Part shown: positions 36,526 to 46,497 of the stretch, in pieces | Position numbering within the stretch: position 1 is the stretch's first letter | Layout: every line of letters starts with the position of its first letter | From: Paracoccus aminovorans | Lineage (GTDB): Bacteria; Pseudomonadota; Alphaproteobacteria; Rhodobacterales; Rhodobacteraceae | Length of the DNA: 64,000 bases | Reading direction: 5' to 3' | Assembly (NCBI RefSeq): GCF_900005615.1 | Contig: NZ_LN832559.1 | Location: 2,386,837-2,450,836 of the forward strand | Program-made: the position numbers and the translations under genes | The notes under the pieces: generated by a model | The model's input: the letters and a program-made list of their open reading frames with translations, nothing else | The model's database searches: none | Told to the model about the DNA's origin: nothing

Positions 36526-36618
36526 GACAAGCTGCGCATCTGCAAGCGCGCGAGGGGGCAGGTCAGCGGCAATGCGCCGACCGGCAGCATGGGGGGACAA
36601 GGTTACTTCGGACGAGAC

Positions 36619-37670
36619 GGGCACTGTTGCACAAATCCTGTCATGGATTCATCTGATAAAACCCGTACGGTAGCTGGTCTGCATGAGCCGACCCGCATCC
36701 CCGACATACAGAACCCGGAACTGGCCAGCCTACAATGAAGCGCTCAAGCGCCGGGGTTCGCTGACGATCTGGTTCGACCCCGAGATGAGCTGGGATGCCG
36801 CGCCGACAGGCAGGCGTGGCCGCCAGCAGACCTACAGCGATGCCGCCATTCAGACGTGTCTTTCGATGAAGGTGCTCTTCGGCATGGCGCTCAGGCAGAC
36901 GACTGGTTTCGTCGAGAGCCTGCTGCAGTTGGTTGGTCTCGACTGGACGGTGCCTGACTTCAGCACCCTGTCCCGTCGCCAGAAGACCCTGGCTGTGAAC
37001 ATACCGTATCGCGGGTCCAAGGGGCCGCTGCACCTGCTGATCGACAGCACTGGCATCAAGGTCGAGGGCGAAGGCGAGTGGCACGCCCGCAAGCATGGCG
37101 GCCCGAAACGGCGCGTCTGGCGCAAGATCCATCTGGGGATTGATGAGGAAACGCTGGAGGTTCGGGCGGTGGAGATCACAGGGAGCCACATCGGCGATGC
37201 GCCGGTGTTACCCGACCTGCTCAAACAGATCCCGGCGCACGAGCAGATCGGCCGCGTCACAGCAGACGGCGCCTACGACACCCGCAAATGCCACGATGCC
37301 ATCGCTGACCGCGGCGCCGACGCTGTCATTCCGCCCCGCAAGAACGCCAAACCCTGGAAGACAGTCGCCGCCGGCGCGGGCGCACGAAACGAGGCTCTGC
37401 GGGCATCGAAATACCTCGGTCGTGCCCTCTGGCGACGATGGAGTGGATACCACCCCCGAAGCCGCGTCGAGACGAAGATGCACTGTGTGAAACTGCTGGG
37501 TCAGCGCCTCATGGCACGGGACTTTGACCGACAGGTCGCCGAGCTTCAGGTCCGTATCGCTATTCTGAACCGTTACACCGCGCTTGGCACCCCCGTCACA
37601 GAGGCCGTGGGATAGATCTGTCCGGGGAAAGGGGAAATCCGGCCATCAACTCTTTGGTGCAACAGAGTCC
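36619..37670 (+). mobile_element. IS5-family insertion sequence, apparently complete
   Basis: The left end starts GGGCACTGTTGCACAAA and the right end, read on the minus strand, starts GGACTCTGTTGCACCAAA. These are imperfect inverted repeats typical of the IS5/IS903 type. The 1,052-bp unit encloses one full transposase gene. Flanking 9-bp direct repeats are not evident, so adjacent DNA may have rearranged after insertion. Confidence 0.75.
36683..37615 (+). CDS. IS5-family transposase
   Basis: The 310-residue DDE transposase has the first Asp in LHLLIDSTGIKVEGEGEW, the second in VTADGAYDTRKCHDAI, and the glutamate in SRVETKMHCVKLLGQRLM. KHGGPKRRVWRKIHLGIDEE between them is typical of the IS903 subgroup. 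The frame is intact, so the element may be active. It separates the aromatic-catabolism block from the thiolase genes. Confidence 0.93.
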   Translation: MSRPASPTYRTRNWPAYNEALKRRGSLTIWFDPEMSWDAAPTGRRGRQQTYSDAAIQTCLSMKVLFGMALRQTTGFVESLLQLVGLDWTVPDFSTLSRRQKTLAVNIPYRGSKGPLHLLIDSTGIKVEGEGEWHARKHGGPKRRVWRKIHLGIDEETLEVRAVEITGSHIGDAPVLPDLLKQIPAHEQIGRVTADGAYDTRKCHDAIADRGADAVIPPRKNAKPWKTVAAGAGARNEALRASKYLGRALWRRWSGYHPRSRVETKMHCVKLLGQRLMARDFDRQVAELQVRIAILNRYTALGTPVTEAVG

Positions 37671-37744
37671 TATCATGTCCATATCAAAACTTTCGAAGCA
37701 CGTTACAAAACCCAATGCATAGCACTTCTTCATGCCTATTGCTT

Positions 37745-38065
37745 TCAGAGATCCTTGCGCGACAGCGGCGATCTTGGATATGAATTTTCAAGCCGCAAGT
37801 CCGCAAGTTGCTCCAGTCTTTTAAAAAGCAGCGAAGTAATGCCTGCCTTCTGCGGAAAAAAAGAGATGTAGAGGCGGAACTGTCCGGATGACAATGTCTC
37901 AAAGTTAAACTGGGAGAAATCAACGTCGAGGCGGCGGGCAATGTCCAATACGCGACCCGCTGTGATCATAGGCTCATGGCAGACGAAGTGTCCCGATATC
38001 AGCGTGTCCTCCTGCAGGTTGGCGGTAGTTTCGCGGACCTGTTCAGAACGTCCTGCCGGCATCAT
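37745..38065 (-). CDS. Unknown 106-residue protein coupled to the thiolase
   Basis: Its start overlaps the thiolase stop as ATGA, so it is very likely translated. The middle, [20 protein letters not shown] through [20 protein letters not shown] and [13 protein letters not shown], has a beta-alpha-beta pattern resembling an ACT-type regulatory domain as in acetolactate-synthase small subunits. That resemblance is weak. The coding region is lower in GC at its 3' end, near the IS5 element, and the last residues may be IS-flank sequence. Confidence 0.55.
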   Translation of the reverse strand: MMPAGRSEQVRETTANLQEDTLISGHFVCHEPMITAGRVLDIARRLDVDFSQFNFETLSSGQFRLYISFFPQKAGITSLLFKRLEQLADLRLENSYPRSPLSRKDL

Positions 38066-39243
38066 TTCATCCTTTCGATGGCAACCGCCGTCGCCTCGCC
38101 GCCGCCGATGCAGAGCGACGCGATGCCGCGGTCCAGCCCCCGCGCCTCCAGCGCCGCCAGCAGCGTGACCAGCACCCGCGCGCCCGAGGCGCCGATCGGA
38201 TGTCCCAACGCGCAGGCGCCGCCGTTCACGTTCACCACCTCATGCGACAGGCCAAGGTCGCGCATCGCCGCCATGGCGACCACGGCGAAGGCCTCGTTGA
38301 TCTCGAAAAGGTCGTAATCGCCAAGTTCCGTCCCGGTCCGGTCCAGCAGGCGCCGCACCGCGCCGATGGGCGCCGTCGGGAACAGAGCCGGCCGGTCGGC
38401 GAAGGTCGCATGGCCGAGGATGCGCGCCCGCGGCGCAAGCCCGCGCCGCTCGGCCTCGGATGCGCGCATCAGCAGCAGCGCCGCCGCCCCGTCCGAGATC
38501 GACGAGGCATTCGCCGCCGTCACCGTGCCGCCGGGCCGGAAGGCCGGCTTCAGCGTCGGGATCTTGTCGAGCCGCGCCTTGCCGGGCTGCTCGTCGGTAT
38601 CGACCACCCGCGCGCCGCCGCGGTCCTGCACCGTGACCGGCGCAATCTCGGCGGCGAAGTCCCCCTCGGCGATGGCGCGCTGCGCCCGGGTCAGCGAGGC
38701 GATGGCGAAAGCGTCCTGCGCCTCGCGCGTGAAGCCATAGGCCTGGGCGCAATCCTCGGCGAAGCTGCCCATCAGCCGGCCCTTGTCATAGGCGTCCTCC
38801 AGCCCGTCCAGGAACATGTGGTCCAGCACCTGGCCGTGGCCCATGCGATAGCCCGCCCGCGCCTTGGGCAGCAGATAGGGCGCGTTCGACATGCTTTCCA
38901 TGCCGCCGGCCACCACCACCCGGGCCGAGCCGGCCAGGATCAGGTCGTGCCCCAGCATCGCCGCCTTCATGCCCGAGCCGCACATCTTGTTCACCGTCGT
39001 CGCCCCCGCCGCCGCCGGCAGCCCCGCCGCCAGCGCCGCCTGCCGGGCCGGGGCCTGGCCCTGGCCGGCGGCCAGCACGCAGCCCATGAAGATCTCGTCC
39101 ACCGCCCCGGGGTCGAGCCCGCCGAACGCGGCCCGAATCGCGGTCGCGCCAAGCTGCGCCGCCGGGACGCTAGCGAAATCGCCCTGAAAGCCGCCCATGG
39201 GCGTGCGGGCCGCGCCCGCAATGACGATCGGATCCTTGTCCAT
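38062..39243 (-). CDS. Acetyl-CoA C-acyltransferase (thiolase)
   Basis: The 393-residue thiolase has the nucleophilic cysteine in [14 protein letters not shown] (near residue 88), the [12 protein letters not shown] loop, the histidine in [20 protein letters not shown], and the second cysteine in [24 protein letters not shown] precedes the ATG. It follows a dehydrogenase gene (now truncated) and could serve short-chain beta-oxidation, acetoacetyl-CoA turnover or branched-chain catabolism. It sits 28 bp after that gene's stop. Confidence 0.92.
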   Translation of the reverse strand: MDKDPIVIAGAARTPMGGFQGDFASVPAAQLGATAIRAAFGGLDPGAVDEIFMGCVLAAGQGQAPARQAALAAGLPAAAGATTVNKMCGSGMKAAMLGHDLILAGSARVVVAGGMESMSNAPYLLPKARAGYRMGHGQVLDHMFLDGLEDAYDKGRLMGSFAEDCAQAYGFTREAQDAFAIASLTRAQRAIAEGDFAAEIAPVTVQDRGGARVVDTDEQPGKARLDKIPTLKPAFRPGGTVTAANASSISDGAAALLLMRASEAERRGLAPRARILGHATFADRPALFPTAPIGAVRRLLDRTGTELGDYDLFEINEAFAVVAMAAMRDLGLSHEVVNVNGGACALGHPIGASGARVLVTLLAALEARGLDRGIASLCIGGGEATAVAIERMK

Positions 39244-39271
39244 GATCTCTCCCTCCTGTTTCGGGGACGCG

Positions 39272-39431
39272 CTATTTCGGTGCCAGGCGCAGCGCGCCGT
39301 CCAGCCGGATGACCTCGCCGTTCAGCATCGGGTTCTCGACGACATGGCGCACCAGCGCCGCATATTCCTCGGGTCGGCCCAACCGCGGCGGAAAGGGCAC
39401 GGTGCCGGCCAGGCTGTCCTGCACCTCCGCC
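39272..39431 (-). pseudogene. 3-hydroxyacyl-CoA dehydrogenase (SDR), last 52 residues
   Basis: The frame reads [40 protein letters not shown] and GALRLAPK, the normal C-terminus of type-2 3-hydroxyacyl-CoA dehydrogenases. It is cut at 39432 by the IS21 left end. The N-terminal 200 residues are not on the other side of the element, so the gene was lost rather than just split. Confidence 0.85.
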
Positions 39432-39549
39432 TGTTGAACGGCTTGCAATAAGGACCCCGCTTCTGGGGTGATCGGCGTCCAAAATGGACCCCACCGACCG
39501 GGGGTTGGGTCCATTGTGCCTTCGATGATTATCGGAGGCCGAGCACGGG

Positions 39550-41049
39550 ATGCTGATCGTGGAGACAATCGCAAAAATCAGGCGGCTACATTTCACCGAG
39601 GGCAAGGGGATCAAGACGATCTGCCGTGACCTGAAGCTGTCGAAGAAGGTGGTGCGGAAGGTGATCCGCACCGGGATTACCGAGTTCACCTATACCCGGA
39701 CGGTGCAGCCGCGCCCGAAGCTGGGTGCCTGGCTGGGGGAACTCAACCGGCTGCTGGAGGTCAACGCCGCGCGGTCCAGCCGGGAACGTCAGTCTCTGAT
39801 ACAGATCTACGAAGAACTGAGCGGTCTCGGTTATGAAGGTGGGTATGACGCGGTGCGCCGCTACGCCTCGAACTGGGCACGCACTCAGAGTTCAGGCGCT
39901 TCTGCCGCCTTCGTGCCCCTGAGCTTTGCGCCCGGTGAAGCCTATCAGTTCGACTGGAGCCACGAGGTTGTGGTGATCGATGGGGCGACCACCACCATCA
40001 AAGTGGCCCATGTTCGCCTGTGCCACAGCCGGATGTTCTTTGTGCGGGCCTATCCGCGCGAGACGCAGGAGATGGTGTTCGATGCCCACGACAGGGCTTT
40101 CGCCTTCTTCAAGGGCACCTGCACCCGCGGGATCTACGACAACATGAAGACGGCGGTGGAGACCATCTTCACCGGCAAGGAACGCCTCTACAATCGTCGG
40201 TTCCTGCAGATGGCCAGCCATTATCTGGTCGAACCCGTTGCCTGCACCCCTGCTGCGGGTTGGGAGAAAGGCCAGGTGGAGAGCCAGGTCGGCACTGTCC
40301 GTCAGCGGTTTTTCGCGCCCCGCGTCAGGGTCAAGAGCTACGAGGAACTGAATGCCTGGCTGCTGGACAAGTGCATCGCCTCGGCCAGAACCAGCAAGCA
40401 TCCGGAGCTGACGGACAAAACCGTCTGGCAGGTCTTCCAGGAAGAGCGCCCGCACCTTGTCCCCTATGCCGGGCGCTTCGACGGATTCCATTCACTGCCT
40501 GCGGCGGTGTCAAAGACCTGTCTCGTGCGCTTCGACAACAACAAATACTCCGTCGCGGCAACGGCTGTCGGGCGGCAGGTCGAGATCAGGGCCTATGCTG
40601 AGCGGATCGAGATCCGGCAGGAGGGCCGACTGGTCGGAGACCACCCGCGTCACTTCGGCCGGGACCGAACGGTTTACAATCCCTGGCATTATGTGCCTGT
40701 TCTGCTTCGCAAACCCGGGGCGCTGCGTAACGGCGCACCGTTCAAGGACTGGGTTCTTCCCGGAGCTCTTGAACAGATCCGCCGCAAGCTGCAGGGCTCC
40801 TCAGATGGCGACCGCCAGATGGTGAAGGTCCTCGGCGCTGTGCTGACGGAAGGGATGCCTGTGGTTCAAAAGGCATGTGCCGAAGCTCTCTCGCAAGGCG
40901 TCCATTCTGCCGATGTAATCCTCAATATTCTATCCCGCAGGCGAGATCCGGAACCACCACCGCTTCTGCTGACCTCTCCGGCCTTGCAGTTGACCCATGA
41001 GCCTGTGGCGGACTGCGCCCGTTATGATCTGCTGCGGAGGGCCTGCTGA
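39550..41049 (+). CDS. istA: IS21 transposase IstA
   Basis: The 499-residue IstA has an N-terminal helix-turn-helix ([20 protein letters not shown]) and an integrase-type core starting [20 protein letters not shown], with [15 protein letters not shown] and [19 protein letters not shown], the latter carrying the catalytic glutamate region. The C-terminal part includes KNKYS-like beta-barrel text ([15 protein letters not shown]). The stop overlaps the istB start by one base. Confidence 0.95.
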   Translation: MLIVETIAKIRRLHFTEGKGIKTICRDLKLSKKVVRKVIRTGITEFTYTRTVQPRPKLGAWLGELNRLLEVNAARSSRERQSLIQIYEELSGLGYEGGYDAVRRYASNWARTQSSGASAAFVPLSFAPGEAYQFDWSHEVVVIDGATTTIKVAHVRLCHSRMFFVRAYPRETQEMVFDAHDRAFAFFKGTCTRGIYDNMKTAVETIFTGKERLYNRRFLQMASHYLVEPVACTPAAGWEKGQVESQVGTVRQRFFAPRVRVKSYEELNAWLLDKCIASARTSKHPELTDKTVWQVFQEERPHLVPYAGRFDGFHSLPAAVSKTCLVRFDNNKYSVAATAVGRQVEIRAYAERIEIRQEGRLVGDHPRHFGRDRTVYNPWHYVPVLLRKPGALRNGAPFKDWVLPGALEQIRRKLQGSSDGDRQMVKVLGAVLTEGMPVVQKACAEALSQGVHSADVILNILSRRRDPEPPPLLLTSPALQLTHEPVADCARYDLLRRAC

Positions 41050-41777
41050 TGGATCGTGCTGACATCATGGCTGCAATGGGCGAGTTGAAGCTCTACGGGA
41101 TGCGCGCCGCTTATGACGAACTCATGGCGGTGGCTGTGCGCCGCCAGCACGAACCCCGCCAGATCGTTGGAGATCTTCTGGCCGCCGAGATCAACGAGAA
41201 GAAAGCGCGGTCGGTCAAATACCAGATCACCACCGCCAAGCTGCCCTATGCCCGGGAGATCGAGGAGTTCACCTTCGATGACACCCCAATCAACGAGACC
41301 CTGGTGCGAGATCTGGCCAGCGGGGAGTTCCTCAGCCAACAGCGCAATGTCGTGCTGGTTGGCGGCACCGGGACCGGCAAGACCCATATCTCTGTGGCCA
41401 TAGCGCGCGCGGTCATCCGCAATGGTGCCCGGGGCAGGTTCTTCAATGTCGTCGATCTGGTGAACAGGCTGGAGGCCGAGGCCCGTGCCGGACGGGCAGG
41501 CCGGCTTGCAGAACATCTGATGCGGCTCGACTTCGTCATCCTCGATGAACTCGGATACCTGCCATTCGCGCAGTCCGGCGGCCAGCTGCTGTTCCATCTG
41601 ATCAGCAAGCTCTATGAGCAGACTTCCGTCATCGTCACCACCAACCTCGCATTCGGGGAGTGGCCGACCGTCTTCGGAGACGCAAAGATGACCACCGCGC
41701 TGCTCGACCGGCTCACCCACCACTGCGACATCGTCGAGACCGGCAACGACAGCTGGCGCATCAAAACCCGAGCCTGA
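41049..41777 (+). CDS. istB: IS21 helper ATPase IstB
   Basis: The 242-residue AAA+ helper has Walker [19 protein letters not shown], Walker [16 protein letters not shown] and [20 protein letters not shown] with the sensor arginine region. It directs IstA to target DNA. Translation is coupled to istA through TGATG. Confidence 0.95.
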   Translation: MDRADIMAAMGELKLYGMRAAYDELMAVAVRRQHEPRQIVGDLLAAEINEKKARSVKYQITTAKLPYAREIEEFTFDDTPINETLVRDLASGEFLSQQRNVVLVGGTGTGKTHISVAIARAVIRNGARGRFFNVVDLVNRLEAEARAGRAGRLAEHLMRLDFVILDELGYLPFAQSGGQLLFHLISKLYEQTSVIVTTNLAFGEWPTVFGDAKMTTALLDRLTHHCDIVETGNDSWRIKTRA

Positions 41778-41880
41778 ACACCCTCCAAAACGCAGGCCCG
41801 CGTCGGCTGCGCCAGCTGGAAAGCTACGCCGCCACGGGCCTGCTCACCCGCGCGCCAAAGGGGTCACTTTTGGACGCCGA

Positions 41881-43014
41881 TCAGGGGGCCCGTTTGAATG
41901 CCGATTGACAGACAGATCCCTTGCGCGCGCCTTCGAGCTGGTCAGCCTTGCCCATTTCGGTCTGCACATAGTTGGTCACGGCCTCATACAAGGCCGCTTC
42001 GATCTGCGAGAGTTCGTAGTTGACCGTGTATGCCTTGCGCTCTGGGAAGAGCGGCGTGCCGTCGAACTTGACCAGTTCCTCCTTGACCATGCGGCGCATG
42101 AGGTCGGAGGCATCGACCTTGTGAACGCCGTCGCGGAACTTGCCGTAGAAGCGGTCGGAATCGAGCAATGAAAGGAAAAGCTGGAAGTCCTCTTCCTTGC
42201 CGTTGTGCGGCGTCGCCGTCATTAACAGCAGGTGCCGGACATGCGCGCCCAGCTTCTCGGCGAAGCGGAAACGGCCCGTCTTTTCCAGCTTGGAACCGAA
42301 ATAGTGCGCGGAGAGTTTGTGCGCTTCGTCGAAGACGACCAAATCCCAGCCCGGCGCGCAAAGCTTGTCCTGAAGCTCCTCGTTGCGAGAGAGCTGATCG
42401 AGCCGGACGATAAGGCGGGGATAGTCGTCGAACGGGTTTCCGCTCGGTGAGGTCTGCTCCAGAAGCGGCGAATAGACGTGAAACTCCAGACCGAATTTCT
42501 CGTAAAGCTCGTCTCGCCATTGCTCGACAAGGCTACCGGGCGCGACGATCAGGATACGGTGTGAATCCGCGCGCATGATGAGTTCGCGGATATAGAGGCC
42601 CGCCATGATCGTCTTGCCGGCACCGGGATCGTCCGCGAGGACGAACCGCAAAGGCTGCCGGGGCAAAAGCGATTCATAGACAGCGGTGATCTGGTGCGGC
42701 AACGGTTCCACATTTGAGCTATGGACGGCCATCATCGGGTCGAACAGGAAGGCGAGGTCGATCCGCTTGGCCTCGCAAGCAAGCTGAAACGCCGCGCCAT
42801 CGCCGTCGAAGGAAAACGGGCGCTCCACCGTGGCAATCTCAACCGAAGGCTCGTCGCCCCTGTTGAGAAGCCGTTCCTTCATGCCACCGTCAGGGGTCCG
42901 ATAGATAAGCTGGACGGACCCTTCGCTGAGAGGGACGACGGCAACGACCGTCACTACCTGAGACGGCTCAATCCCAGATAGACTCTGACCAGACTTGATT
43001 TCTTCGAGCTTCAT
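41881..43014 (-). pseudogene. SNF2-family helicase of defence-locus type, 3' end lost
   Basis: The start at 43014 ([14 protein letters not shown]) begins a helicase found in DISARM-like and DUF1156/DUF499 defence loci. Present are Walker [25 protein letters not shown]-box [15 protein letters not shown] and motif [19 protein letters not shown]. The frame enters the IS21 terminal repeat at 41910, adds ten foreign residues and stops. About 368 native residues of roughly 1,000 remain, so the second RecA domain is missing and helicase function is lost. Confidence 0.8.
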
Positions 43015-43078
43015 GTGGTGGACGGCTTTCTTTTGAGTGCGCGAGCCTATGCCCTGGAGTTTGCTGAGAATAAACGGG

Positions 43079-43399
43079 TCATGACGGGAGATTTCGCTGC
43101 GGTGGCTTACCCGAATAGGGTGCGACGTTGACCGCCTCTGCCTTCTTCCGCGCCTCCGCGATGTCAAAGCTGTTTTGCATACGCATGAGGGTTTCCATCG
43201 ACACGCCGAACGCCTTCTCGATGCGGATTGCCATTTCCGGCGACAGGTCGGCCCGCTCGTTGAGGAGGGCGGATAGAGCGGCGCGAGTGACGCCGAGAAC
43301 ATCGGCGGCAGCCGTGACCGACAGGCCGAGAGGTTCGATCACCTCGGTCTTTACGAAGCCGCCCGGATGGGCGGGAGCCTTCATTCGGATACCGTTCAT
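43079..43399 (-). CDS. higA: HigA-family antitoxin
   Basis: The 106-residue protein opens [20 protein letters not shown], the standard HigA start, and has the helix-turn-helix [20 protein letters not shown] followed by [20 protein letters not shown]. It neutralises the HigB RNase encoded 18 bp upstream and should repress the operon. Toxin-first order is normal for higBA. Confidence 0.92.
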   Translation of the reverse strand: MNGIRMKAPAHPGGFVKTEVIEPLGLSVTAAADVLGVTRAALSALLNERADLSPEMAIRIEKAFGVSMETLMRMQNSFDIAEARKKAEAVNVAPYSGKPPQRNLPS

Positions 43400-43417
43400 T
43401 GCGCTTGCGCCCTCGTT

Positions 43418-43708
43418 TCAGCCGTTTCCTTCGTAGTCGAGGTTCGTGATCGCGTCGTCCTGTGCGTCGATCCCGAACGTGATTGCACCGACCGGCGCGG
43501 CCTGAAGCTCCCATCGTCCCCGCCCGGCACCGGACGGCGGTTGAACCATCCAGCCGGCGACGCAGCGAAGCTCCGATGCCCCGGCCATGTCCTGAAGGAA
43601 CGACAGGATGCGCTGCAACCTCGAAACGTCGATGTCTCGCGGGCTGGCCGGTTCGTCCTCTGCAATGAGAGAGCGCAAGCCCGGATGGACCACGTTCCGA
43701 ATCTTCAT
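43418..43708 (-). CDS. higB: HigB/RelE-family toxin
   Basis: The 96-residue protein begins MKIRNVVHPGLRSLIAEDEP, matching the HigB start (a small RelE-fold mRNA interferase), with the helix SRLQRILSFLQDM. The C-terminal half (GRGRWELQAAPVGAITFGID) has only part of the usual WSV...NWRI...F pattern, so it is a divergent member. The start at 43708 is chosen as the first ATG. Confidence 0.8.
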   Translation of the reverse strand: MKIRNVVHPGLRSLIAEDEPASPRDIDVSRLQRILSFLQDMAGASELRCVAGWMVQPPSGAGRGRWELQAAPVGAITFGIDAQDDAITNLDYEGNG

Positions 43709-43899
43709 GCCGCACACTATCTTGGAGGCTGGATAGCGTCAAGCGACACTTTACATACAGCCAAGAGCCCACTTCCCGTTGATCGCCGCCGTCAAGCAGC
43801 ACACAGCCCCGGCGCTTTCGCGTCCGGGGCTGTGCGTGGCTCGCCGATTTCGGTGTAAGCTGTTGCTACACTTCGATTTCGAGTGTTTTATGACAGAAG

Positions 43900-43944
43900 T
43901 GGTTGCGGGGGCAGGATTTGAACCTGCGGCCTTCAGGTTATGAG
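43900..43944 (-). other. Initiator-tRNA-Met 3' fragment, probable att site
   Basis: The minus strand carries the 45-nt 3' part of an initiator tRNA: CTCATAACC (anticodon CAT), T-arm GGTTCAAATCC, acceptor CCCCCGCA and CCA. The 5' half is absent, since identity ends at 43944 right at the anticodon loop. It sits 179 bp before an integrase gene. Tyrosine integrases commonly use tRNA 3' ends as attachment sites, so this is the att copy left at one end of an integrated element. Confidence 0.85.
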
Positions 43945-44122
43945 TTTGTTCACACCACTTTTCGCCCCACTATCCCGCTCTGCGAAATTGCCGCAGAATA
44001 CCGCATAAATAACTGTTCCTATTGACTTATTTTACCAAAAACCCTACCTTATTTTGCGAAGGGGAACGCATCCATACGCTCCCAAATGATTCCGATTTGA
44101 TTCCGGCAGGAGGGAGCAGGAG

Positions 44123-45310
44123 ATGGCCAAGATCACCAAACGTTCCGTCGATGCTGCGGCACCGACAGACAAGGAATTTTTCCTTTGGGACGACGAACTC
44201 AAAGGCTTCGGCCTGCGCGTCTATCCATCGGGCAGGAAGATGTACCTTGCCCAATTCCGGAGCGGCGGGCGCCTGCGCCGCGTCAACATCGGATTGCACG
44301 GAGCGGTGACGCCCGACCTCGCCCGCACCGAAGCCATGAAGCATCTCTCGCAAGTTCGCCTTGGCGCCGACCCGGCGGGCGAACGGGACCGCCGAAAGGC
44401 CTCCCCCACAATGAAGGAGTTCGGCAAACGCTTTCTCGAAGAGCACGTCGCCTCTCATTGCAAGCCATCCACCCAAGCGGAATACAAAAGGTCGGTCGAG
44501 CTTTTCATCAACCCGAAACTGGGTTCGCACCGCATCATCGACATTACCCGCGCCGATATCGTTGAGGTGCATCAGTCCATGAAGGCGACCCCCTATCAAG
44601 CCAACCGGACCCTCGGCGTACTCTCAATCATGTTCACCGTCGCCCACACGTGGGGCGTGCGCACCGATGGAGTGAACCCCTGCTGGAAGGTCAAGCGCTA
44701 CAAGGAAATCAAGCGTGAGCGCTACCTCACGCCCGACGAACTTGCCAGACTCGGCAAAGTTCTGCGTGAAAGCAATGCCGAACGCGAAGCTGCTTTCTGC
44801 ATCCAGCTCCTGCTTCTCACCGGCTGCCGCCTCAGCGAAATCCAGAAACTGAAATGGGAGTATGTCGACCTTGACGCGGGCCTCTTGCGCCTCCCTGATT
44901 CCAAGAGCGGAGCGAAGCTGGTCGCGATTGGGCAGGCCGTCGTGGAGGTTTTCAAGGCGATCCCCAAGGTGAAGGACAATCCTTACGTCATCACCGGCAC
45001 GATCGAAGGTCAGCATCTGACCGACATGCAAAAGCCTTGGAGACGCTTGCGCAAACGCGCCGGGCTGGACGATCTCCGCATACACGACCTGCGCCACTCC
45101 TTCGCCTCGGACGCCCTCCAGCTTGGCGAGGACCTCACGATGATCGGTCGGCTGCTTGGCCACACCCAGGTTCAAACAACCGCCCGTTATGCCCACCTCA
45201 AGACCGATCCTATCCGAGCGGCTGCTAACAAGGTCTCCGACGCCATCGCGCTTGCCCTCTCCCTCCCTGCCCGAGAAAAGGTGGAGGAAGACCTGGATAT
45301 TGCGGCCTAA
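44123..45310 (+). CDS. int: Tyrosine recombinase/integrase
   Basis: The 395-residue integrase has an N-terminal DUF4102-like arm-binding domain (KEFFLWDDELKGFGLRVYPS), a SAM-like core-binding domain, and a catalytic domain. Catalytic residues are R in LLTGCRLSEIQKLKWEYVD, HxxR in RIHDLRHSFASDAL, H in LLGHTQVQTT and the tyrosine in ARYAHLKTD. This P4-like type integrates at tRNA genes, in agreement with the adjacent tRNA fragment. Confidence 0.95.
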   Translation: MAKITKRSVDAAAPTDKEFFLWDDELKGFGLRVYPSGRKMYLAQFRSGGRLRRVNIGLHGAVTPDLARTEAMKHLSQVRLGADPAGERDRRKASPTMKEFGKRFLEEHVASHCKPSTQAEYKRSVELFINPKLGSHRIIDITRADIVEVHQSMKATPYQANRTLGVLSIMFTVAHTWGVRTDGVNPCWKVKRYKEIKRERYLTPDELARLGKVLRESNAEREAAFCIQLLLLTGCRLSEIQKLKWEYVDLDAGLLRLPDSKSGAKLVAIGQAVVEVFKAIPKVKDNPYVITGTIEGQHLTDMQKPWRRLRKRAGLDDLRIHDLRHSFASDALQLGEDLTMIGRLLGHTQVQTTARYAHLKTDPIRAAANKVSDAIALALSLPAREKVEEDLDIAA

Positions 45311-45418
45311 CCTGCCTGCCCTGGTCCGGCGCGGAAGCGCCTGACTGGGCCGGGATTGAAATTCGAGGCCGCCTGATATATATTCCGACCGATCGGAAGA
45401 TTTAATCAGGAGGCCCAC

Positions 45419-46072
45419 ATGACCGCAGTGACGGAAATGCTGAAGGCGACCGAGGCCGCTGTGGTCTCGCGCGTGAGCCTACGTGACATCAATCGCGTCA
45501 TTGATGAGCGAATCCTGCCAGATGCCTTCGTGTCGCTCGACAACGGGCGCCACGTTCTCGCTGGCGCATGCTCCTTCATCGCGTTCTACTTCGAAAGCGC
45601 CAAACGCCTCACCTCCGAAGAACGGCTTTTCGCCATCAAGACCGCAGGTCCTCGGCTGACGCGTTCCCGTGCTCTCGCCTGGGCAGCACTGCTGCGCGAA
45701 GACTGGACCGTCCGCGACGAGTTCCTGACCATTGATTTGTTGCCCTTTGTGAAGGGCACGAGCGAACGGCTGGACGACCTGGGCGCAGCACGCGAAATCG
45801 TATGCACCTCCGACGATATTCTCGGCGGCACGCCGGTCATTAGAGGCACTCGCGTTCCAGTCTACGATGTCGCCGCGGCAGTCGCGGCCGAATATCCGAT
45901 CGGGCGCATCCTTGACGCTTGGCCGAGCCTCGACGCCGAGAAAGTTCGCCTTGCGGCGATCTACGCGGAAGCCAACCCCCTCCGGGGGCGACCGCGCGTC
46001 TCCAGCGACATCCCGGAAGGCTCGACCATCGTCACCGACCGCCGCGTACCTCGTCGTAGGAAGGCGGGATGA
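45419..46072 (+). CDS. DUF433-domain antitoxin-like protein
   Basis: The C-terminal domain (TSDDILGGTPVIRGTRVPVY, IGRILDAWPSLDAEKVRLAA) is a DUF433 winged helix, the usual partner of PIN-like toxins. The N-terminal 120 residues contain a second helical, possibly DNA-binding region (VVSRVSLRDINRVIDERILP). Length is 217 residues. Its stop overlaps the next start by 4 bp (ATGA), giving a coupled toxin-antitoxin pair. Confidence 0.82.
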   Translation: MTAVTEMLKATEAAVVSRVSLRDINRVIDERILPDAFVSLDNGRHVLAGACSFIAFYFESAKRLTSEERLFAIKTAGPRLTRSRALAWAALLREDWTVRDEFLTIDLLPFVKGTSERLDDLGAAREIVCTSDDILGGTPVIRGTRVPVYDVAAAVAAEYPIGRILDAWPSLDAEKVRLAAIYAEANPLRGRPRVSSDIPEGSTIVTDRRVPRRRKAG

Positions 46073-46488
46073 AATTTTTAATCGACGAATGTCTGAGCCC
46101 AGAGCTTGCAAAGATCGCAATCGACAAAGACCACGGCGAAACCAGCCATATCGTTTGGCTGGGTCTCGCCGGACATAAAGACTGGGAGCTGACGCCGATC
46201 ATCCTGGACGGCGACTGGACATTCGTCACCAAGAACTCGGTCGACTTCCGGGGGCCAAAGGACAAGCCCGGAACGAAGGGGCAGTATGCCGATGTGGCGA
46301 TCCATGCCGGCCTGATCTGCCTCAACGGCCCGCCCGGCATGGATCTGGATATGCAGATCGAACTCTTCGAGCAGGCTCTGCTCGAACTCGACGCTGACCC
46401 TGATCTGGTGAACCAGGTGCTCGAAATCACGCTCGACGATGATGATTTACGCGTGCTCCGCTACGCGCTTCCTGCCGAAGAAAGCTGA
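46069..46488 (+). CDS. DUF5615-type PIN-like toxin
   Basis: The 139-residue protein starts MKFLIDECLSPELAKIAIDK, with the first acidic active-site residues of the PIN fold, and has WTFVTKNSVDFRGP, the family's second acidic region. It probably cleaves RNA. Translation is coupled to the DUF433 gene. The middle differs from the shortest family members by an insert around GTKGQYADVAI. Confidence 0.82.
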   Translation: MKFLIDECLSPELAKIAIDKDHGETSHIVWLGLAGHKDWELTPIILDGDWTFVTKNSVDFRGPKDKPGTKGQYADVAIHAGLICLNGPPGMDLDMQIELFEQALLELDADPDLVNQVLEITLDDDDLRVLRYALPAEES

Positions 46489-46497
46489 GGAGGCAGC

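Larger units (their letters stand above)
39432..41910 (+). mobile_element. IS21-family insertion sequence
   Basis: The left end TGTTGAACGGCTTGCAA and the right end (minus strand) TGTCAATCGGCATTCAA are related terminal repeats with the TG start of IS21 elements. An internal repeat GATCGGCGTCCAAAA occurs near both ends. The 2,479-bp element carries intact istA and istB. Flanking DNA is unrelated on the two sides and shows no target duplication, so a deletion or rearrangement occurred at this element. Confidence 0.8.

Noticed and set aside
43900..43944. A functional initiator tRNA gene
   Set aside because: Only the 3' 45 nt are present. The acceptor 5' strand and D-arm are missing, so it cannot fold as a tRNA.
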